Shown here piece after piece: positions 36,450-45,688 of a stretch of 64,000 bases of DNA; within the stretch, counting starts at the first letter, position 1; each line of letters starts with the position of its first letter. The notes beneath the pieces are model-generated. The model was given only the letters and a program-made list of their open reading frames with translations, ran no database searches and had not been told where the DNA came from. The stretch comes from Streptomyces sp. MJM8645 (GTDB lineage Bacteria; Actinomycetota; Actinomycetes; Streptomycetales; Streptomycetaceae): assembly GCF_001625365.1 (NCBI RefSeq), contig NZ_LJJF01000001.1, positions 2,798,501 through 2,862,500 on the forward strand. Reading direction: 5' to 3'. A program made the position numbers and the translations under genes.

Positions 36450-36495
36450 CCGTCTTTCCACCGTCATCATCTCGGGTGACCTGGGTGAGCGGGCG

Positions 36496-36807
36496 TCACC
36501 TGGGGTAGGCCCCGTCGGGCCGCTGGTACCCGCTGCTGAGCTGGTTGCCCTCGTCGTCGGAGACGGTGCCGAACCACGAGGTGCACCAGACCGACACCGA
36601 GTCCGGCCAGTACTGCACCTCGAACGGGTGGCCGGAGCCGTGGTCGCCGTACGAGGTGACGATGAAGGTCTCGCCGGGGCGCAGCCAGTAGTCCTCGCCG
36701 AGCGGTTCCAGGGTCAGTTCGACCAGGCCCTCGCCGCGGTTGGTCACGGGCATCCGGCCGGTCACCTCCAGCGCCGAGAAGTCCCAGCCGGTCGCTTCCT
36801 CCCTCAT
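36496..36807 (-). CDS. Small hypothetical protein
   Basis: 103 residues, MREEATGWDFSALEVTGRM ... PGETFIVTSYGDHGSGHPFEVQYWPDSVSVWCTSWFGTVSD. Looks like a small all-beta soluble protein with several Trp and Tyr; no family recognised with certainty. ATG 36807 overlaps the stop of the alpha/beta hydrolase (ATGA), so the two are coupled and probably functionally linked. No signal peptide. Confidence 0.8.
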   Translation of the reverse strand: MREEATGWDFSALEVTGRMPVTNRGEGLVELTLEPLGEDYWLRPGETFIVTSYGDHGSGHPFEVQYWPDSVSVWCTSWFGTVSDDEGNQLSSGYQRPDGAYPR

Positions 36808-37601
36808 CCGGCCGCCGCCCGGGCCAGCAGGTCGCGGACGGCGGTGTTGAACGCCTCCGGCGCCTCCAGGGCGCTCAGATGGCCCGCCCCGGGGATGACG
36901 GTCAGTTCGGCGTCCGGCCGGGCCCGGAGCATCAGTTCGGCCTCCTCCGGCGCCACCAGGCCGTCCTGTGCGCCCGCGACGACGGCGGTGGGCACCCGCA
37001 GCCCGGCCAGCACGTCCAGCGCGTCCGGCCGGGCCGCCATGGCCCGCTGGGCCCAGGCGACGGCGGCCGGCGACGCGGCGGCGACCAGCGACCGCACCCG
37101 CTCCACCAGGTGCCGCGAGTCCGGCCCGAGCTGCCCGGCGGCGACCTCCTCGTCGAGCAGCAGTTGGACGCTGCCCCGGGCGGTGACGGCGGCCGCGATC
37201 CGCTCCCGGTTGGCCCGGACGGCGTCGGTGTCGGCGGTGGCGCGGGTGCCGGCCAGCAGCAGTCCGGCCAGCCGGTCCGGGTGGCGGCGGGCGAAGGCCA
37301 GCGCCACGTAGCCGCCCATGGAGAGCCCGCCGACCACCGCGCGTTCGATCCCGGCCGCGTCCAGCAGCAGGGCGAGGTCGTCGGCGACCAGGTCCAACGA
37401 GGGTTCGTCGGTCCCCAGCTCGGTGCCGCCGAAGCCGCGCTGGTCCGGGGCGAGCACCCGGGCCTCGTCGCCGGTCAGACCGGGCAGCGCGTCCAGTTGG
37501 GCGGACCACATCGAGGCGTTCAACGGAAAGGCGTGCAGCAGTACGAGGGGTGTTCCGGTGCCGCTCTCGCGGACGGACACTGCGGAGGGGGGCTGGGTCA
37601 T
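36804..37601 (-). CDS. Alpha/beta hydrolase
   Basis: 265 residues. Nucleophile elbow GGLSMGGYVAL (Ser), oxyanion strand VLLHAFPLNASMWSAQLDAL, catalytic Asp region VVAGAQDGLVAPEEAEL and His in GAGHLSALEAPEAF. Resembles carboxylesterase/lactonase (3-oxoadipate enol-lactonase-like), substrate unknown. ATG 37601 is preferred over an upstream start at 37637 because MTQPPSAV fits the family; it has no clear SD. Confidence 0.88.
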   Translation of the reverse strand: MTQPPSAVSVRESGTGTPLVLLHAFPLNASMWSAQLDALPGLTGDEARVLAPDQRGFGGTELGTDEPSLDLVADDLALLLDAAGIERAVVGGLSMGGYVALAFARRHPDRLAGLLLAGTRATADTDAVRANRERIAAAVTARGSVQLLLDEEVAAGQLGPDSRHLVERVRSLVAAASPAAVAWAQRAMAARPDALDVLAGLRVPTAVVAGAQDGLVAPEEAELMLRARPDAELTVIPGAGHLSALEAPEAFNTAVRDLLARAAAG

Positions 37602-37693
37602 GGGCCCACCGTATTCCGGCACGCCCGGCGGGCCCACTCAGCGGGCCGCGATATCCGCTTTGTCCTAGCCTGACAAGGAGTAAGGGAGCGCGA

Positions 37694-38698
37694 ATGATCG
37701 AGTTGCACGACCTGACAAAACGTTACGGCAGGACCCTCGCGGTGGACCGGCTCAGCTTCCAGGTCCCGCAGGGCGTGGTGACCGGCTTCCTCGGCCCCAA
37801 CGGCGCAGGCAAGTCCACCACCATGCGCATGATCCTCGACCTCGATCGCCCCACCAGCGGCCGGGTCACCATCGACGGCAAGCACTACGGGCAACTCAGC
37901 GAACCGCTCAAGTACATCGGCGCGCTGCTGGAGGCCAAGGCCGTCCATCCCGGCCGCACCGCCCGCGACCACCTGCTCTGGCTCGCCCAGAGCAACCGCA
38001 TCCCGACCCGCCGGGTGGACGAGGTGCTCAACCTGGTGGGCCTCACCCCGGTCGCCCGCAAGCGGGCCCGCGGCTTCTCGCTCGGCATGGGCCAGCGTCT
38101 GGGCATCGCCTCCGCCCTGCTCGGCGACCCGGAGATCGTCATGTTCGACGAGCCGGTCAACGGGCTGGACCCGGAGGGCATCCTCTGGATCCGCAACCTG
38201 ATGAAGCGGCTCGCCACCGAGGGCCGGACCGTCTTCGTCTCCTCCCACCTGATGAGCGAGATGGCCGTCACCGCCGACCACCTGGTGGTCATCGGCAAGG
38301 GCCGGCTGCTCGCCGACCTGCCGATGCCGGAGTTCATCCGACGCAACTCCCGCTCCGCCGTCCGGCTGCGCACCCCGCACCCCGAGCGCCTGCTCGACGC
38401 CCTGTCCGGCGCCGGCCTCCGGCCCGAGCCCGGGCCCGGCGGCTCCTACGAGGTGGTCGACGGCGACCTCGCCCGGCTCGGCGACCTGGCCGCGGCCCAC
38501 GGCGTCGTCCTGCACGAACTCAGCCCGCAGCAGGCCTCGTTGGAGGAGGCGTTCATGCAGATGACGGCCGACTCCGTGGAGTACCACGCGGGCGACGGCC
38601 CGGGCCGGGACGCGGCCGGCGCACCCGGCGTCTGGGGCGCCGGCTGGAAGGCGGACGGCGCCCCGCAGACCGCGGCGGCCCGGCAGGAGGAGAACTGA
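37694..38698 (+). CDS. ABC transporter ATP-binding subunit
   Basis: 334 residues. Walker A GPNGAGKSTTMRM, signature LGMGQRLGIASALLGDPEIVMFDEP (LxxGQ with Walker B), H-loop SSHLMSEM. The C-terminal third is a DUF4162-like extension, as in exporters of the ABC-2 (drug/lantibiotic, CcmA-type) class. AAGGGAG precedes ATG 37694. Permease follows after 1 bp. Confidence 0.95.
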   Translation: MIELHDLTKRYGRTLAVDRLSFQVPQGVVTGFLGPNGAGKSTTMRMILDLDRPTSGRVTIDGKHYGQLSEPLKYIGALLEAKAVHPGRTARDHLLWLAQSNRIPTRRVDEVLNLVGLTPVARKRARGFSLGMGQRLGIASALLGDPEIVMFDEPVNGLDPEGILWIRNLMKRLATEGRTVFVSSHLMSEMAVTADHLVVIGKGRLLADLPMPEFIRRNSRSAVRLRTPHPERLLDALSGAGLRPEPGPGGSYEVVDGDLARLGDLAAAHGVVLHELSPQQASLEEAFMQMTADSVEYHAGDGPGRDAAGAPGVWGAGWKADGAPQTAAARQEEN

Positions 38699-38699
38699 G

Positions 38700-39467
38700 A
38701 TGACGTCCTTCCCGGCGATCCTGCGCTCCGAGTGGACGAAGATCCGCAGCGTCCGCTCGACGGTCTGGACGCTCGCGCTGACCTTCGTCGTCACCGTCGG
38801 CATCGGCGCGCTGCTGTCCCTGCTCACCAACAACAACTTCGGCGAGTTCCGGCGGGGCGACCAGTCCGTCTTCGACGCCACCGGCACGGCCTTCTCCGGC
38901 ATCATGCTCGGCGAGCTCGCCATCATCGTCTTCGGCGTGCTGGCCATCGGCAACGAGTACAGCACCGGCATGATCCGGGTCACCCTGGCCGCCGTCCCGC
39001 AGCGCGGCACCCTGCTCACCGGCAAGGCGGTGGTGCTCGGCGCGATGGCCCTGGCGGTCTCGGTGGTGACGGCCTTCGTCACCTTCTTCACCGGCCAGGC
39101 GCTGCTCGGCTCGCACTCCACCAGCCTCGACCAACCGCACGTGCTGCGCGCGGTGTTCGGCGCCGCGCTGTACCTGACGATGCTGTGCCTGTTCTCGGCC
39201 GGCGTCACCACGATGCTGCACAGCCAGACGCTGGCGCTGGGCGTACTGGTCCCGTTCTTCTTCCTGCTCTCGCCGATCCTCTCGGCGGTGCCGAAGGTCA
39301 AGACCCTGGCCCACTACTTCCCGGACTACGCGGGCTCGCGGATGCTGCTGGTGTACGAGCAGTACGGCCAGCCGTACGGGCCGTGGGCGGGCTTCGTGAT
39401 CTGCCTGGCCTGGACGCTCGCCGCCCTGCTCGGCGGCGCGCTGGTGCTCAAGAACCGGGACGCCTAG
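38700..39467 (+). CDS. ABC-2 type transporter permease
   Basis: 255 residues with six probable membrane segments (LALTFVVTVGIGALLSLL, GIMLGELAIIVFGVLAIGNEYSTGMI, VVLGAMALAVSVVTAFVTFFTGQAL, AVFGAALYLTMLCLFSAGVTTM, ALGVLVPFFFLLSPILSAV, AGFVICLAWTLAALLGGALVL). NEYSTGMIRVTLAAVPQR is the typical ABC-2 membrane motif. Works with the preceding ATPase; substrate unknown. Confidence 0.92.
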   Translation: MTSFPAILRSEWTKIRSVRSTVWTLALTFVVTVGIGALLSLLTNNNFGEFRRGDQSVFDATGTAFSGIMLGELAIIVFGVLAIGNEYSTGMIRVTLAAVPQRGTLLTGKAVVLGAMALAVSVVTAFVTFFTGQALLGSHSTSLDQPHVLRAVFGAALYLTMLCLFSAGVTTMLHSQTLALGVLVPFFFLLSPILSAVPKVKTLAHYFPDYAGSRMLLVYEQYGQPYGPWAGFVICLAWTLAALLGGALVLKNRDA

Positions 39468-39485
39468 GGGACGCCTGGGAAGTGC

Positions 39486-39809
39486 TCAGTACCGCGGAGC
39501 GCCGCGGCCCCGCAGGACGTTGGAGGCCCGGCGCTCCCGCGCGCCCCAGCAGGCGCGGTGCCAGTGCCGCCGGTCGTCCACGCCCGCGCCGTGCATCGGC
39601 CAGGCCACCACGTGGCCCATCCCCGGCGGGATCTCCTGGTCGCAGCCCGGGCACCGGTAGTGCCGCCCGGCCGTCCCGGCGACCGTCTGGACCACCCAGT
39701 CGTCGCCTTGGTGGCTCTCGGTGCGGCGCAGCGATCCACCGAGCGGGGAGGCCTGCTCGGCGCTCCCGCTCGGGTCGGCGCTCTTGATCCGGTTGCGGCG
39801 CGGCGACAC
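39486..39809 (-). CDS. Small Cys/His-rich protein
   Basis: 107 residues, often labelled ATP/GTP-binding in Streptomyces although no P-loop is visible. It has CPGC and a downstream HRACW plus HWHRAC pattern, i.e. a plausible zinc knuckle (CPGCDQEIPPGMGHVVAW ... HWHRACW). Basic head (MSPRRNRIKSADP). GTG 39809. Convergent with the permease gene, 18 bp apart. Function unknown. Confidence 0.8.
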   Translation of the reverse strand: MSPRRNRIKSADPSGSAEQASPLGGSLRRTESHQGDDWVVQTVAGTAGRHYRCPGCDQEIPPGMGHVVAWPMHGAGVDDRRHWHRACWGARERRASNVLRGRGAPRY

Positions 39810-40038
39810 GTCGGACTACCTCTCTTCCGGGGTTTCGGGGCCGTTCCAGCCTACGGCCGGCCACCCCTCCGGCAGGCCACTATCACGGCATCGTCCGAAG
39901 CTCCCGCGTTTTTGCCGAGATCCACCCGATCTCCGACGAAATCCGGGTTTCCGCGTGCCGTTGGCACATGACATCGGATACCCACAAGGGGAACAGGCGG
40001 GGCCCGCAGACCCTGCGCGCACCCGAGGAGGCCCCACC

Positions 40039-41349
40039 ATGACCAAGACCAGCGCCCGCGCCGAGACCCGTCGGCCCGTAGGAGTCCGGCCGCCCGCCCC
40101 CGGCCCGGTGCTGACCTCGCCCGCCCCGGTCACGGCCGCGGCGGGCGAGCCGCTGCCCGTGCCGCAGCGGGCGGGCGCGCTCCCGCCGGACACCGCGCCG
40201 GTGCGGGTCGGCGCGTTCCTGCTGTCCGCGCAGTTCCCCGGGCAGAGCCACCGCGAGGCGCTGGACCGCACCGTCCGGGCCGCCGTCGAGGCCGAACGCG
40301 CGGGCCTGGACAGCGTCTGGCTGGCCGAGCACCACTTCGTCCCGTACGGGGTCTGCCCCAACGCCGCCACGCTGGCCGCGCTGCTGCTCGGCCGCACCCG
40401 CCGGATCGGCGTCGGCACGGCGGTCAGCGTGCTCTCCACCGCCCACCCGGTGGCGCTCGGCGAGCAGGCCGCGCTGCTGCACCTCACCTCGGACGGGCGC
40501 TTCACGCTCGGGGTGGGCCGCGGCGGCCCCTGGATCGACCTGGACGTGTTCGGCGGCGGCGTGGACGCCTTCGAGAACGGCTTCCCGGAGCGGCTGGACC
40601 TGCTGCTGCGCTGGCTGCGCGGCTCCCGGGTCGGCGCGGACGGCCCGCAGTTCGCCTTCCCCGAGGTGGCGGTGGTGCCGCGCGCCACCGAACCGGTGCG
40701 CCGGCCGGGACTGGGCAGCTGGCTCGGTCTCGGCGAGCAGTCCGGCCCGGTGCGCTTCCCGCGCCAGCGCCAGGACGTCGAGGGCGTCGGTGAGGAACTC
40801 GACCCGTCCGGGCGGCCGGTGGCCGGCCCGCCGATGGTGGTCGCGTGCACCTCGCCGAGCGGGGTGCGGCTGGCCGCCGAACGCGGCCTGCCGATGCTGC
40901 TCGGCATGCACTCCGGCGACGACGACAAGCTGCGCATGCTGGAGCTGTACCGCACCGCCTGGCTGGCCGCCGGGCGCGGCGAGGAGCAGCTGCGCCGGGT
41001 GAACCGCCGGCACGTCGCGGCCGGGGTGGCCCAGGTCGACGACCGCACCTCGGCGGCCCGCGCCACCCTGCTGAACGCCATGCCGGGCTGGTTCGAGTAC
41101 GGGCTCGGCGCCCACCGCACCGTGGACGGCCGGGAGCGCAAGATGCGCGACCCGCGCGAGTACACCGAACTCCTCTGCGACCTGCACGCGGTGGGCACGC
41201 CGCGGCAGTGCGCCGACCGGCTGCTGGCCACCGCCGAGCGGACCGGCATCCGCCGCTTCGCGCTGCTCGCGGAGGGCAGCGGCGAGCGCGAGGCGACCCT
41301 GCACAACATCGCCCGGCTCGGCTCCGAGGTGCTGCCGCAGCTGGGGTGA
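40039..41349 (+). CDS. LLM-class flavin-dependent oxidoreductase
   Basis: 436 residues, bacterial-luciferase-like TIM barrel: VRVGAFLLSAQFPG, EAERAGLDSVWLAEHHFVPYG, RIGVGTAVSVLSTAHPVALGEQAALL, GRFTLGVGRGGPW. A long insertion (RRPGLGSWLGLGEQSGPVRFPRQRQDV) and a Pro/Ala-rich N-terminus set it apart from the shortest members. Probably uses F420H2 or FMNH2; substrate unknown. ATG 40039 has GAGGAG 8 bp upstream. Confidence 0.9.
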   Translation: MTKTSARAETRRPVGVRPPAPGPVLTSPAPVTAAAGEPLPVPQRAGALPPDTAPVRVGAFLLSAQFPGQSHREALDRTVRAAVEAERAGLDSVWLAEHHFVPYGVCPNAATLAALLLGRTRRIGVGTAVSVLSTAHPVALGEQAALLHLTSDGRFTLGVGRGGPWIDLDVFGGGVDAFENGFPERLDLLLRWLRGSRVGADGPQFAFPEVAVVPRATEPVRRPGLGSWLGLGEQSGPVRFPRQRQDVEGVGEELDPSGRPVAGPPMVVACTSPSGVRLAAERGLPMLLGMHSGDDDKLRMLELYRTAWLAAGRGEEQLRRVNRRHVAAGVAQVDDRTSAARATLLNAMPGWFEYGLGAHRTVDGRERKMRDPREYTELLCDLHAVGTPRQCADRLLATAERTGIRRFALLAEGSGEREATLHNIARLGSEVLPQLG

Positions 41350-41372
41350 GACCGGGGGTGGAGCGGCCGGGC

Positions 41373-41423
41373 CCGGTCCGGGCCGCCGCCCCTCCCCCCG
41401 CACCGGGGGACGGGGGCGGCCCG
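41373..41423. terminator. GC-rich nested hairpins between LLM and SCO5389-type genes
   Basis: CGGCCGGGCCCGG, then GGGCCGCCGCCCC facing GGGGGCGGCCC, give a strong fold in the convergent gap. Confidence 0.6.
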
Positions 41424-41486
41424 ACGACCTTCAGGACCGCTAGGGCCGATCAGGACCCAGGGCCCGGGATCGGCGGTGCTGCCGGG

Positions 41487-41879
41487 TCAGCAGTCCCGCA
41501 GTTCCTCGGACTGGTTGAGCAGCTGCTCCCGGACCGAGGTGAAGCGTGCGTGCCGCGCCTCGTTGGCGTCCGACGGCAGGAAGACCGCCACCCGGTGACA
41601 GTTCTGGAAGGCCAGCCGCACCCCGAAGTGCCGCTGCAGGGCCCCCCGGATGGCGTCGCTGGCGAGGGCCCGCAGGAGCTGGCCGCGGGCCTGCTCGCTG
41701 GGCGGCGGTACCTGGTTGTCGGCGAAGTCGGTACCGTCGACCTTCGCCTGGGCGACCAGCGAGCTGATCAGGTCCCAGGCGTACGGCAGCGAGACGCGGA
41801 CGCAGTCGACGAATTCCCGCTCGTCGACCTCGCCCCGCTCGGCCTTTTCCAGCAGGGCCGGTGAGACGTCGAGCGACAT
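41487..41879 (-). CDS. SCO5389-family protein (unknown function)
   Basis: 130 residues, conserved in streptomycetes under this name. Acidic N-terminal half (LEKAERGEVDEREFVDCVRVSLPYAWDLISSLVAQA) and a C-terminal part with FQNCHRVAVFLPSDANEARHARFTSVREQLLNQSEELRDC. Two cysteine positions (CHR; C-terminal DC). No membrane segment. ATG 41879 is preceded by AGGAG. Nothing in the sequence shows its function; it neighbours nucS. Confidence 0.85.
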   Translation of the reverse strand: MSLDVSPALLEKAERGEVDEREFVDCVRVSLPYAWDLISSLVAQAKVDGTDFADNQVPPPSEQARGQLLRALASDAIRGALQRHFGVRLAFQNCHRVAVFLPSDANEARHARFTSVREQLLNQSEELRDC

Positions 41880-42359
41880 GGATTCTCCTCTCGCGGTCCA
41901 CCCGCGCGGCGCCCGGGTGGTCGTGCGTAGTCCAAGCTCACAGTGAGGGTGGGCGGATCGCGCGTGGTGTCCGGAACGCCGTGGAACGGGCGTTTTTGAC
42001 ACCCTGCGAAGGCGGCGGCACCACGGGACGTGACGTCCCGGACACCGACCGCGCTCGGAACAGCGTGGCAGTCAACGGCGGGACGGGCCGGTCATTCCTG
42101 TGGATTGCTTTGGAAATACGCGGTGGTGCACCACATTGGCCGGATCCCGTCGGATCGTTCATCTGAAGTCTCCGTCCCCGTTGACAGCGATCCCGCACGC
42201 GTGCCGTCACGTACGGTAGCGACCCCAGGGGGTGGGCGCCAGACCGCGACGGGCGGTGCGCGGAATTGCCGAACCTCCATGTTCGCGGGGTTCCCGGTTT
42301 CTTCACCCGGTCGTCGTGGAATCGCATCAACTGGCCCCGGTGGGCTAGCGTGGTCGACC
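41880..42359. other. Intergenic region between SCO5389-type gene and nucS
   Basis: 480 bp of divergent promoter DNA. It contains the palindrome GTGGTGCACCAC at 42123-42134 and a probable nucS -10 TAGCGT at 42346. No gene supported. Confidence 0.55.
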
Positions 42360-43019
42360 GTGCGTCTCGTAATTGCCCGCTGCTCAGTCGACTATGCCGG
42401 TCGGCTCTCCGCCCATCTGCCCTCCGCCACCAGGCTCATCCTGGTCAAGGCCGACGGCAGCGTCAGCATCCACGCCGACGACCGCGCCTACAAGCCGCTC
42501 AACTGGATGTCCCCGCCGTGCGCCCTCAAGGAGGCGGACGGGGTCTGGACGGTGGTGAACAAGGCCGGCGAGAAGCTCATCATCACGCTGGAGGAGGTGC
42601 TGCACGACTCCTCCCACGAACTCGGGGTGGACCCGGGCCTGATCAAGGACGGCGTCGAGGCGCACCTCCAGGAGCTGCTCGCGGACCGGATGGAGGTGCT
42701 CGGCGCCGGCTGGTCCCTGATCCGCCGCGAGTACCCCACCGCGATCGGCCCGGTCGACATCCTCTGCCGCGACTCGGACGGCACCACGGTGGCCGTCGAG
42801 ATCAAGCGCCGCGGTGAGATCGACGGCGTCGAGCAACTCACCCGCTACCTCGAACTCCTCAACCGGGACCCGCTGTTGGCCCCGGTCAAGGGCATCTTCG
42901 CCGCCCAGGAGATCAAGCCCCAGGCCCGCGTGCTGGCCACCGACCGGGGCATCGGCTGCGTGGTGCTGGACTACGACGAGCTGCGCGGCATCGACGACGA
43001 CAAGCTCAAGCTGTTCTGA
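42360..43019 (+). CDS. nucS: Mismatch endonuclease NucS (EndoMS)
   Basis: 219 residues. Actinobacterial mismatch repair lacking MutS/MutL uses NucS to cut both strands at mismatches. N-terminal dimer domain ([20 protein letters not shown]) and C-terminal restriction-type nuclease with [37 protein letters not shown] (D, E-x-K). GTG 42360 follows a -10-like TAGCGT (42346) with no SD, so it may be leaderless. Acts with the replication clamp, which is encoded elsewhere. Confidence 0.93.
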   Translation: MRLVIARCSVDYAGRLSAHLPSATRLILVKADGSVSIHADDRAYKPLNWMSPPCALKEADGVWTVVNKAGEKLIITLEEVLHDSSHELGVDPGLIKDGVEAHLQELLADRMEVLGAGWSLIRREYPTAIGPVDILCRDSDGTTVAVEIKRRGEIDGVEQLTRYLELLNRDPLLAPVKGIFAAQEIKPQARVLATDRGIGCVVLDYDELRGIDDDKLKLF

Positions 43020-43023
43020 CCGG

Positions 43024-45408
43024 TCAGGTCGCGGGCGGCGAGGACGCCGTCGACGAAGGACTGGGCGTCCCGGTCGCGGGGCCCGTCGTGGCGGGCGGCG
43101 GTGTGCTCGCGGTCGCCGAGGGCGACGTGGTCGACGGCTTCGGCGGGGGCGGCGTGCTGGCGCCTCCGCCGGGCTGAGTGCCCCCGGAGTTGCCACCGCC
43201 ACCGCTGCCACCACCGGCACCACCACTGCCGCCGCTGCCGCCACTGCCACCGCCCGGCGGCGGGCCGGACTGCTGGGCCGGCGGCTGCGACTGTCCCGGT
43301 GCGGGCGGCTGCGACTGCTGCGGCTGCTCGGTGGCCGCCGCGGTCTCGCTCGGCCCACGGCTCGGCTTCTTCGACGCACTCGGCGAGCGCGACGCGCCAC
43401 CGCTCTGCGACGGCTCCGGGCTGGTCCCGTCCGCCGCCGGACCGCCGCCCGCGTCCGTCCCCGGAGTCCCCGTACCGGTGGCACCGGTGGCGGCGGTCGG
43501 GCCGCCGGCGTGCGGCGACGGGAGCGGCCCGCCCTGCCCGCCGTCGGGGTCGTCGAGCCGGGTGTGCGGGTCGTTGCCCGGGTGCTGCTCCGGACCGGTG
43601 GCGCTCATCGCCACCGCCGTCCCGAGCGCCCCGAGCGCGAGGACGGCCGCCGACGCGGCGATCACCCGGCGCCTGGTCCCGGAGCGCAGGCTGGACGGCA
43701 CCTTGGCTATCGCGCGGATGACGGGCCGCCGCACGGGCGCCGGCCCGGGGGTCGCGGCGGGCGGCAGCTGCCGCCCGTCGGCGCGCAGCAGGTCCAGCAT
43801 CCGGCCGGCTGCCGCGACGCCGCGCTGCTCGCCGGCGGCGGACCGCAGGGTGAGCGCCGTCTCCAGCTCGGCCATCGCCCGGGACGGCTCCTGGACGCAG
43901 AACGCGTGCACGCCCGCTTCGTGGTGGAACCAGGCCTGGTCGGTGCCGGAGCCCGTCCTGCGGGCCGCCTCCAGTCCCAGGTGCAGGACCCGCTCCCAGG
44001 CGCCCCAGCGCAGTGCCAGCGCCAGCGCGGGCGCGGCCGCCCGGGCCAGGCGCACGACCGCGTCGTGCCGGCCGGCCTCCCGGTCCGCGACCAGCACGCC
44101 GACCACCACCTCCGCCTCGGCCGCGACCTGCGCCAGCGACACCGAGCTGTGCCCGACCCACCAGGCGAAGTGCTGGGCGGCGCCGTCCAGGCAGCCGCGG
44201 GCCGGCCAGTGCGGGGCGAGCAGGTCCAGCACCCCGGCGGTCAGCCGGTGGTGCCCGCCGATGGACACCGCCAGCCCGGCGTCGGCGAGTTCGGCGAGGG
44301 CGCTCTCGCCCTGGCCGACGTCGATCAGCGCGGGCAGGTGCGGCGCGGTGGGGCACTCGCCGCCGAGCGCGACGGCGAGCCTCAGGACGGCCTGGGCGGG
44401 CTCGCTCAGCCCCTCCGCGAGCCGGACGGCGGGTGAGGCGGTCTCGGCGACGGACGGCAGCGGGACGGTGCGGCGCAGCGCGTTCTCGCGGACGGCCGGG
44501 TCGGGGTCGTGGACGGGCTCCTCGACCGCGCCGAAGACCCCCATCCGGTCCTCCTCGGCGGCGACCAGCGCGTCCACCGCGACGTCCCGCTGGCGCAGCA
44601 GCGCGGCGGCCTGGACGAAGCGCAGCGGCAGTCCCTCGGACTCGAACCAGAGGTCGACCGCCCAGGCCTTCTCCTCGACGTCCAACGGCCGACCGGCCTG
44701 GCGGGCGGCGAGGGCGAGGCAGGCGGAGCGGGAGAGCCCGGCGACCAGGTGGTCCTGCAAGCGGGAGCCGGGCGACAGCGCCGGGCTCCCGGGGGCGACG
44801 GAGATCAGGAAGGCGCAGCCGGGGGCGATGGCGAGCAGGCCCTCCAGCTCGGCGCCGGACTGCTCCGCGCCGTCGACGACCACGATCGCGCCGACCTCGG
44901 CGAGGTGCACGGCCAGCCGGCCCGGGTCGGGCCGGTAGCCGGGGGCGTGGTGGGTGGCCGCGAAGAGGTCCTGGAGCAGGTCGGCGGTGGTGCGGCGGTG
45001 CCCGCAGAGCTGGACGACGCCGCCGGGGGCGAGGTCGGCGGCGGCCTCGGCGACGGCCGACAGCAGCGCGCTGCGGCCCGAACCGGCCTGGCCGACCAGG
45101 CGTATCGAGCGGCCCTCGGCGAGCAGGCCGAGGAGTTCGGCGACGTCGGCCTCGCGGTCGAGCAGCGGCAGGTCGGCGGGCCCGGCACCGAGGGCGAGCG
45201 GGCCGACCGCGCGGCCGACGCCGCCGACCGGGCCCCGGGCGGGCTCGCTGCGCTCGATCCGGCGCGGGCGGGGCCGCCACTCCTCGGGGCAGGGCCTGAC
45301 CTCGGAGCCGTCCGGGGCGCCGACGCCGACCAGCAGGGCGCCGGAGACGAGTTCGCCGCCTCGGGTGCGGGCGGCCTCCTGCCGGAACTCCCCGGTTGGC
45401 TGTGCCAC
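43024..45408 (-). CDS. Membrane-anchored ATPase-like protein with Pro/Gly/Ser-rich exterior tail
   Basis: 794 residues. Walker-A-like motif SIRLVGQAGSGRSALLSAV at about 102-120 has Arg112 instead of Lys; Walker B VGAIVVVDGAEQ. Central part resembles NB-ARC/STAND or LuxR-type ATPase regulators with helical repeats. One membrane helix near residue 600 (VIAASAAVLALGALGTAVAMSA) separates this cytoplasmic part from a low-complexity tail (Gly/Ser and Pro/Ser runs) of about 170 residues, predicted outside the cell. GTG 45408. A single-pass signal or anchor is possible; function unknown. Stops 5 bp from nucS (convergent). Confidence 0.8.
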   Translation of the reverse strand: MAQPTGEFRQEAARTRGGELVSGALLVGVGAPDGSEVRPCPEEWRPRPRRIERSEPARGPVGGVGRAVGPLALGAGPADLPLLDREADVAELLGLLAEGRSIRLVGQAGSGRSALLSAVAEAAADLAPGGVVQLCGHRRTTADLLQDLFAATHHAPGYRPDPGRLAVHLAEVGAIVVVDGAEQSGAELEGLLAIAPGCAFLISVAPGSPALSPGSRLQDHLVAGLSRSACLALAARQAGRPLDVEEKAWAVDLWFESEGLPLRFVQAAALLRQRDVAVDALVAAEEDRMGVFGAVEEPVHDPDPAVRENALRRTVPLPSVAETASPAVRLAEGLSEPAQAVLRLAVALGGECPTAPHLPALIDVGQGESALAELADAGLAVSIGGHHRLTAGVLDLLAPHWPARGCLDGAAQHFAWWVGHSSVSLAQVAAEAEVVVGVLVADREAGRHDAVVRLARAAAPALALALRWGAWERVLHLGLEAARRTGSGTDQAWFHHEAGVHAFCVQEPSRAMAELETALTLRSAAGEQRGVAAAGRMLDLLRADGRQLPPAATPGPAPVRRPVIRAIAKVPSSLRSGTRRRVIAASAAVLALGALGTAVAMSATGPEQHPGNDPHTRLDDPDGGQGGPLPSPHAGGPTAATGATGTGTPGTDAGGGPAADGTSPEPSQSGGASRSPSASKKPSRGPSETAAATEQPQQSQPPAPGQSQPPAQQSGPPPGGGSGGSGGSGGAGGGSGGGGNSGGTQPGGGASTPPPPKPSTTSPSATASTPPPATTGPATGTPSPSSTASSPPAT

Positions 45409-45688
45409 GTTCTGCTCCGCATCCTGCTCGGCCGCCGGCGCCCCGCGCCGGTCGGCTGACGTCTCGGTCGCGGCCGCGCGCGGGCTGGGGGCAGCTGGCT
45501 GAGGCGGCCGTCATCTGACGGGCAGACTCTTGCACATCCGGGCCCGCCCGCGCAGGGGCAGTCCGGTCGGGGGCCGGGCGACGGCCGATCCGGGCCGGGT
45601 CGGAGCCGGACGAAGACCGTGCAGGGGACGAACCCGGGCTGGGAACGAGCAAGGGCAGAGGCCGAACGAGGGCAGGGCGGGACAGGCC

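Noticed and set aside
42123..42134. GTGGTGCACCAC palindrome as a nucS operator
   Set aside because: It is 225 bp from the nucS start and alone; there is too little to call a function.
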